Origin: Clostridia bacterium | GTDB lineage: Bacteria > Bacillota > Clostridia > TANB77 > CAG-508 | Length of the DNA stretch: 35,748 nt | Direction: 5' to 3' | Assembly: GCA_022795075.1 (NCBI GenBank) | Contig: JAAWGB010000015.1 | Location: 1 to 35,748, forward strand | Shown: piece by piece, positions 31,964 through 35,748 of the stretch | Layout of the letters: the number at the start of each line of letters is the position of its first letter | Numbering within the stretch: position 1 is the stretch's first letter | Translations under genes and position numbers: made by a program | The notes under the pieces: model-generated | Told to the model about the DNA's origin: nothing | Database searches by the model: none | Seen by the model: only the letters and a program-made list of their open reading frames with translations

Positions 31964-33709
31964 ATGAAGAAAGTTATAATGGATACATTAAAAAAATACA
32001 AATGGAAAATATTGATACAAATAACATTATTAGCAGTTGATATTTATTTATTAACTTGTCCTGCCAAGATTATAGGAGATATTATAGACCTTTTACAAGA
32101 TATGGAAGGAAATAAACAACTTATTTTAAATAACACATATTACTTATTAGGAATATGTGTTGTTTATCTGCTTGTGAGACTAGTTTGGAAGTATTTTGAA
32201 ACTTATATTTCTAGAGGTGTTGAAAAAGATATTAAAGCGAAATTATTTGAAAGATTTTTAAAGCTAAAAGTTAAAGAAATACAACAAATAAAAAATGGCG
32301 AAATTATGTCCTATTTTGTAAAAGATACAAATGAGATAAGAAGCACTGTGTATAGAATTTTATCACATGGTTCAAGAATTATATTTATTTTTATTATTAC
32401 GACTTTTCAAATGGCAAAAGGGGTTAATTTAGCTTTAACATTGGCTACCTTATGTCCAATTATTATTGCCATTTTCTTAGTTATAAAAATTAAAAAATAT
32501 GTAGAAATTAATTTTAAAAAAGCACAAGATAGATTTACAGAATTATCAGAATATATACAAGAAAGTACAGATAGTATTCGAACAACAAAAGCGTATTCAT
32601 GTGAAGGAAGTCAGTTAAAAAATTTTATCATTAAAAATAAAATGGTAAGACAAAGTGACAATACAGTAGATGTATTTTCTAATTTATTGACAACTTGTGT
32701 GGATATTTGCTTTGGCCTTTGCTATGCTATTTCTTTTATTTATGGTTCTCACCTAGTTTTAGAAGGAACCATTACTGTTGGAGAATTGGTAACATTTAAT
32801 GGCTATATTGCTTTATTTGTCAATCCCGTTAACTGGATGCCAACTTTGATTGCTAGATGGAAAAGAGCTCAAATTTCTTATGAAAGATTAGACCATATGT
32901 TTAAACTGGAAAAAGAAAAAATAACAGTAGAAAAATCTATGGTAGAAGAAAAACTAGAAGGTAATATCCTTATAAAAGATTTAAATTTCAATTATCCTGG
33001 GATGTTAGACAAAGCTTTAGAAAATATCAATATCGAAATCAAAAAAGGAGAAACATTAGGTATAATAGGAACCATTGGAAGTGGTAAAACAACTTTGATG
33101 AATTTGCTAACCAAGTTATATAATATTCCAAATGGTAAAATCATGATAGATGGTAGAGATATTAACGATATTAATATTGAAACATTAAGGGAAAATATTT
33201 GTTATATTACACAAGATAATTTTTTATTTTCTTCAACTTTAAAGGATAATATTAGCTTGTTTAAAGAAGATTACAAAGAAGAAGAAATTAAAGAAAGTAC
33301 CAAAAAAGCAGTTATTTATGAAGAAATTAGTCAAATGCCACAAGGAATTAAGACTAAAATAGGAGAAAGAGGTTCCGATTTATCTGGTGGGCAAAAACAA
33401 AGAGTAGTTATATCAAGGGCATTTTTGAAAGATAGTAGCATTATTATTTTTGATGACACTTTCTCTGCTTTGGATAATCGAACATCGAAAGAATTATTAG
33501 AAAATATTAAAGAGTTAACACAAGACAAAACTTGTATTATTATTTCCAATAAAATATCAGATGTTAAACAAAGTGACAAAATTATTGTTCTTAATAATGG
33601 AAGTATTGTCGAACAAGGTATCCATGAACAATTAGTACAGCAAGGTGGTATGTATCAAGAGTTTTTTGAACAACAATCTACAAAAGCAGAACCTAGTTTT
33701 TTAAGTTAA
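31964..33709 (+). CDS. ABC exporter half-transporter (degenerate-site subunit)
   Basis: About 581 residues: six-helix exporter membrane domain (about 1-310) then ATPase domain. Walker A GTIGSGKTT (near 368), signature LSGGQKQR (near 472), Walker B IIIFDDTFSALD, where Asp replaces the catalytic Glu. ATG 31964 is preferred over 31871 because AAAGGATG is just upstream and family members start MKK-like before the first helix. With the next gene (21 bases downstream) it forms a heterodimeric exporter of the LmrCD/TM287-288 type. Substrate unknown; drugs, lipids or peptides are possible. Confidence 0.9.
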   Translation: MKKVIMDTLKKYKWKILIQITLLAVDIYLLTCPAKIIGDIIDLLQDMEGNKQLILNNTYYLLGICVVYLLVRLVWKYFETYISRGVEKDIKAKLFERFLKLKVKEIQQIKNGEIMSYFVKDTNEIRSTVYRILSHGSRIIFIFIITTFQMAKGVNLALTLATLCPIIIAIFLVIKIKKYVEINFKKAQDRFTELSEYIQESTDSIRTTKAYSCEGSQLKNFIIKNKMVRQSDNTVDVFSNLLTTCVDICFGLCYAISFIYGSHLVLEGTITVGELVTFNGYIALFVNPVNWMPTLIARWKRAQISYERLDHMFKLEKEKITVEKSMVEEKLEGNILIKDLNFNYPGMLDKALENINIEIKKGETLGIIGTIGSGKTTLMNLLTKLYNIPNGKIMIDGRDINDINIETLRENICYITQDNFLFSSTLKDNISLFKEDYKEEEIKESTKKAVIYEEISQMPQGIKTKIGERGSDLSGGQKQRVVISRAFLKDSSIIIFDDTFSALDNRTSKELLENIKELTQDKTCIIISNKISDVKQSDKIIVLNNGSIVEQGIHEQLVQQGGMYQEFFEQQSTKAEPSFLS

Positions 33710-33730
33710 ACGAAAAGAAAGGGAAAACAG

Positions 33731-35479
33731 ATGAAAAATAAAACTTTGCAAAGAATCTATAAAATGTTAAAACCACAAGCGAAATCAATTGCTATTATAT
33801 CGATTTTAGCCATTTTGATTAACATTGGTGAAGTAGTGAAGCCATATTTAATTAAGATTGTAATTGATGACTATTTAACAGCTAATTTATATCAAAAAGG
33901 AATTATGACAATTGGTATGATAGGAGCAATTTATATTGCAATTGTTATTTTGGGAAACATTTTGAATTTTATTGTAACAACTGCTACTAGTATGATGGGA
34001 GAAAATATTATTTATTCATTACGAAATAAATTGTATAAATATACGCAACATGCTAATATTCCTTTTCATGATAAAACACCAGCAGGAACTTTGTTTGTTA
34101 GAATAACCAGTGATGTAGAAGATATTACAACTTTGTTTAAAGAGGTTATTACAACTTTTATTAAAGATATATTGGTAATTGTTGCTTTTGCTGTTATGAT
34201 GTTATCTTTGAATTATCAATTAGCACTTTTATCTTTTATGGTTATTCCATTTGTTATTCTTACTTCTCTAATTATTACTAAAATTAGTAACAAACTTCAA
34301 GAACATTCTAAGGTAGTAAAAACAAAGTTAAATATTTTCTTGGCAGAATCAATTTATGGTGTGAAATTAATTAAAATATTTAATAGACAATATGAAAAAC
34401 AAAAAGAATGTGAAGGATTGTGCACAGATTTTTGGAAGTCTAGAGTTCCACTAGGAATTACAGAAGCATTGTTGGTCGCTATTTTAGAGGTATTAAAAAA
34501 TGTAGGAGTTGCAATTATTGTATGGGCAAGTATCAATCATATATTAGGAACTTCTGTTGATGTGGGATTGATTTATGTATTTGTCACCTATATTAAACAA
34601 ATATTTGCACCAATTAACCGATTGGTAGAAAATTTTGAAACCATTCAAGAAGCATTGGTTTCAATTGATAAAATTTATGATATTTTGGAACATAAAGAAT
34701 ATTTAGAGAATTTTGAAGATGGTTTAGTTTTAAAAAAAGTAGAAGGAAAAATTGAATTTAAAAATGTATGGTTTGCTTATCAAGGTGAAGATTGGATTTT
34801 AAAAGATATTAGTTTTACAATTGAACCAGGACAAAGCATTGCTTTGGTTGGAAAGACAGGATCAGGAAAAACAACTATTACGAATTTGATTAATCGTTTT
34901 TATGAGATTCAAAAAGGCGAAATTTTGCTAGATGGTATCAATATTAAAGATATAAATTTGCGTTCTTTGAGGGAAAAGATTGGAATTATTTTACAAGATC
35001 CTTTTGTGTTTGCAAGAAGTATTAAGGATAATATCCAGTTAAATAAGAATTTTTCAGATGAGTATGTTAAAAAAACAATTGAGCTGGCTTCAGCAGATGA
35101 GTTTGTTAATAGTTTGCCAAATGGTATGGAAGAGATTTCTCAAGAAAGGGGTAGTTCCTATTCTTCTGGAGAAAAACAGTTGCTTGCTTTTGCTAGAATT
35201 TTTGCTCATAATCCTTCTATTTTTATTTTGGATGAGGCTACTGCTAATATTGATACGAAGACGGAAGAGTTGATTCAAAAGTCTGTGGATAAGATTTCAA
35301 AGGAAAAGACTTCTATTTTTATTGCGCATAGGTTGTCTACAATCGTTAATGTGGATAAGATTATTGTTCTAAATCAAGGAGAAATTTTGGAACAGGGAAG
35401 TCATAGTGAGCTAGTAAGTAAGCCAAATGGCTATTATAGTAAGTTGTATAATGCTTATTATAGTGGTTTGGTGGAATAA
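33731..35479 (+). CDS. ABC exporter half-transporter (catalytic-Glu subunit)
   Basis: 582 residues: membrane domain with about six helices, ATPase domain with Walker A GKTGSGKTT (near 375), Walker B SIFILDEATANID with an intact catalytic Glu, and H-loop IAHRLST. The signature is degenerate (YSSGEKQ instead of LSGGQ). The pairing is complementary: this subunit's Glu and the partner's intact LSGGQ would form one competent site. AAAGGG lies before the ATG. It probably exports an amphipathic compound; the direction is inferred from the fold. Confidence 0.92.
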   Translation: MKNKTLQRIYKMLKPQAKSIAIISILAILINIGEVVKPYLIKIVIDDYLTANLYQKGIMTIGMIGAIYIAIVILGNILNFIVTTATSMMGENIIYSLRNKLYKYTQHANIPFHDKTPAGTLFVRITSDVEDITTLFKEVITTFIKDILVIVAFAVMMLSLNYQLALLSFMVIPFVILTSLIITKISNKLQEHSKVVKTKLNIFLAESIYGVKLIKIFNRQYEKQKECEGLCTDFWKSRVPLGITEALLVAILEVLKNVGVAIIVWASINHILGTSVDVGLIYVFVTYIKQIFAPINRLVENFETIQEALVSIDKIYDILEHKEYLENFEDGLVLKKVEGKIEFKNVWFAYQGEDWILKDISFTIEPGQSIALVGKTGSGKTTITNLINRFYEIQKGEILLDGINIKDINLRSLREKIGIILQDPFVFARSIKDNIQLNKNFSDEYVKKTIELASADEFVNSLPNGMEEISQERGSSYSSGEKQLLAFARIFAHNPSIFILDEATANIDTKTEELIQKSVDKISKEKTSIFIAHRLSTIVNVDKIIVLNQGEILEQGSHSELVSKPNGYYSKLYNAYYSGLVE

Positions 35480-35589
35480 ATATGAAATTATAAATTGTAA
35501 TAGATAATGTATGGTATAAATGGCAATTAGATAATGGAATCAAAAAGATTAGAATGTCAAGCTATTCTGAATAGTAAATGTAAGGAAGT

Positions 35590-35676
35590 GTTACAGTTCA
35601 CTGAGAATAAATTAGATGATTCAAAGACAACAATAACAATATTGATTCAGATTTTCGGTTACCCTACATGACGCTA
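35590..35676. repeat. Second copy of the MITE-like element (reverse orientation)
   Basis: GTTACAGTTCACTGAGAATAA and the following ~60 bases match the reverse complement of the element at 21098-21186 with scattered differences. The right end is diverged (CCTACATGACGCTAAG) and I see no target duplication, so this copy is probably older. Confidence 0.6.
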
Positions 35677-35748
35677 AGAAATATTAAAAATACAGGTGAA
35701 CGATACCCGAAAACAGGACCCTTTCACCTGTATTTTAAATATTTCTAA
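35676..35748. repeat. Palindromic element at the window end
   Basis: AGAAATATTAAAAATACAGG... and the closing arm (TTCACCTGTATTTTAAATAT...) are reverse complements with about one mismatch over ~25 bp, around an inner loop of ~21 bases. It could be a terminator for the ABC operon or a small foldback; it may continue past the window. Confidence 0.6.

Noticed and set aside
1..35748. CRISPR arrays, rRNA or tRNA genes
   Set aside because: No regularly spaced direct repeats and no cloverleaf or rRNA signatures were seen on either strand, though short tRNAs could be missed by eye.
35590..35748. Coding sequence at the window end
   Set aside because: After the ABC gene only repeat-like palindromes remain; short frames lack starts with ribosome binding sites.

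Overview
The window is very AT-rich DNA with short, densely packed genes and strong AGGAG-type ribosome binding sites. It looks like an anaerobic, low-GC Firmicute of the Clostridia type, probably an uncultured gut lineage. Supporting genes are an oxygen-independent ribonucleotide reductase (nrdD), an acetate fermentation module (pta and two ackA genes), MurT/GatD, the MEP-pathway enzyme Dxr, a cwlJ-gerQ pair typical of endospore formers, and a sortase with cohesin/dockerin-type surface proteins. Species cannot be named from this sequence.

Layout. 1-6020: cell-surface block (end of a large MBG-repeat protein, two small membrane-anchored proteins, a sortase, an 829-aa cohesin/dockerin-like secreted protein). 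6119-9155: Crp/Fnr-type regulator divergent from nrdD, with two matching operator palindromes between them. 9156-9284: large inverted repeat shared by the ends of nrdD and gatD. 9250-11408: murT-gatD on the minus strand. 11584-15606: small accessory genes (HAD, HD, pentapeptide-repeat, GIY-YIG, UMPH-1-like). 15672-18358: LiaF-like, DUF4097 and dxr. 18355-21032: radical-SAM DNA-repair pair with a LexA-like box, and a YcxB-like protein. 21283-22097: cwlJ-gerQ. 22467-24165: MGMT, trxB, trxA. 24166-26938: RluA/RluD-type pseudouridine synthase, a disrupted membrane gene, trmB. 27032-31613: DUF4116 protein, pta, ackA1, ackA2. 31717-35479: small ORF and a heterodimeric ABC exporter. Several foldback/MITE-like elements lie in the intergenic spaces.

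Main discovery. Six otherwise intact conserved genes (murT, trxB, the RluA/RluD-type gene, pta, ackA1, ackA2) are each split by +1 frame changes, nine in all. At every one the zero-frame codon is CGG, followed by A or T. Dropping the C restores the frame and places GGA or GGT (glycine) exactly where the family has, or is compatible with, a glycine. Scanning by eye the roughly 10,600 codons of the window, I found no other in-frame CGG, although the trinucleotide CGG occurs about 20 times out of frame inside genes. This looks like an unassigned CGG codon that obligatorily triggers +1 frameshifting, or equivalently a four-base codon CGGN decoded as glycine. It does not look like random gene decay or sequencing error. 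The mechanism is inferred; the positions and the pattern are seen directly. The frameshifted genes are annotated here as single joined coding sequences.
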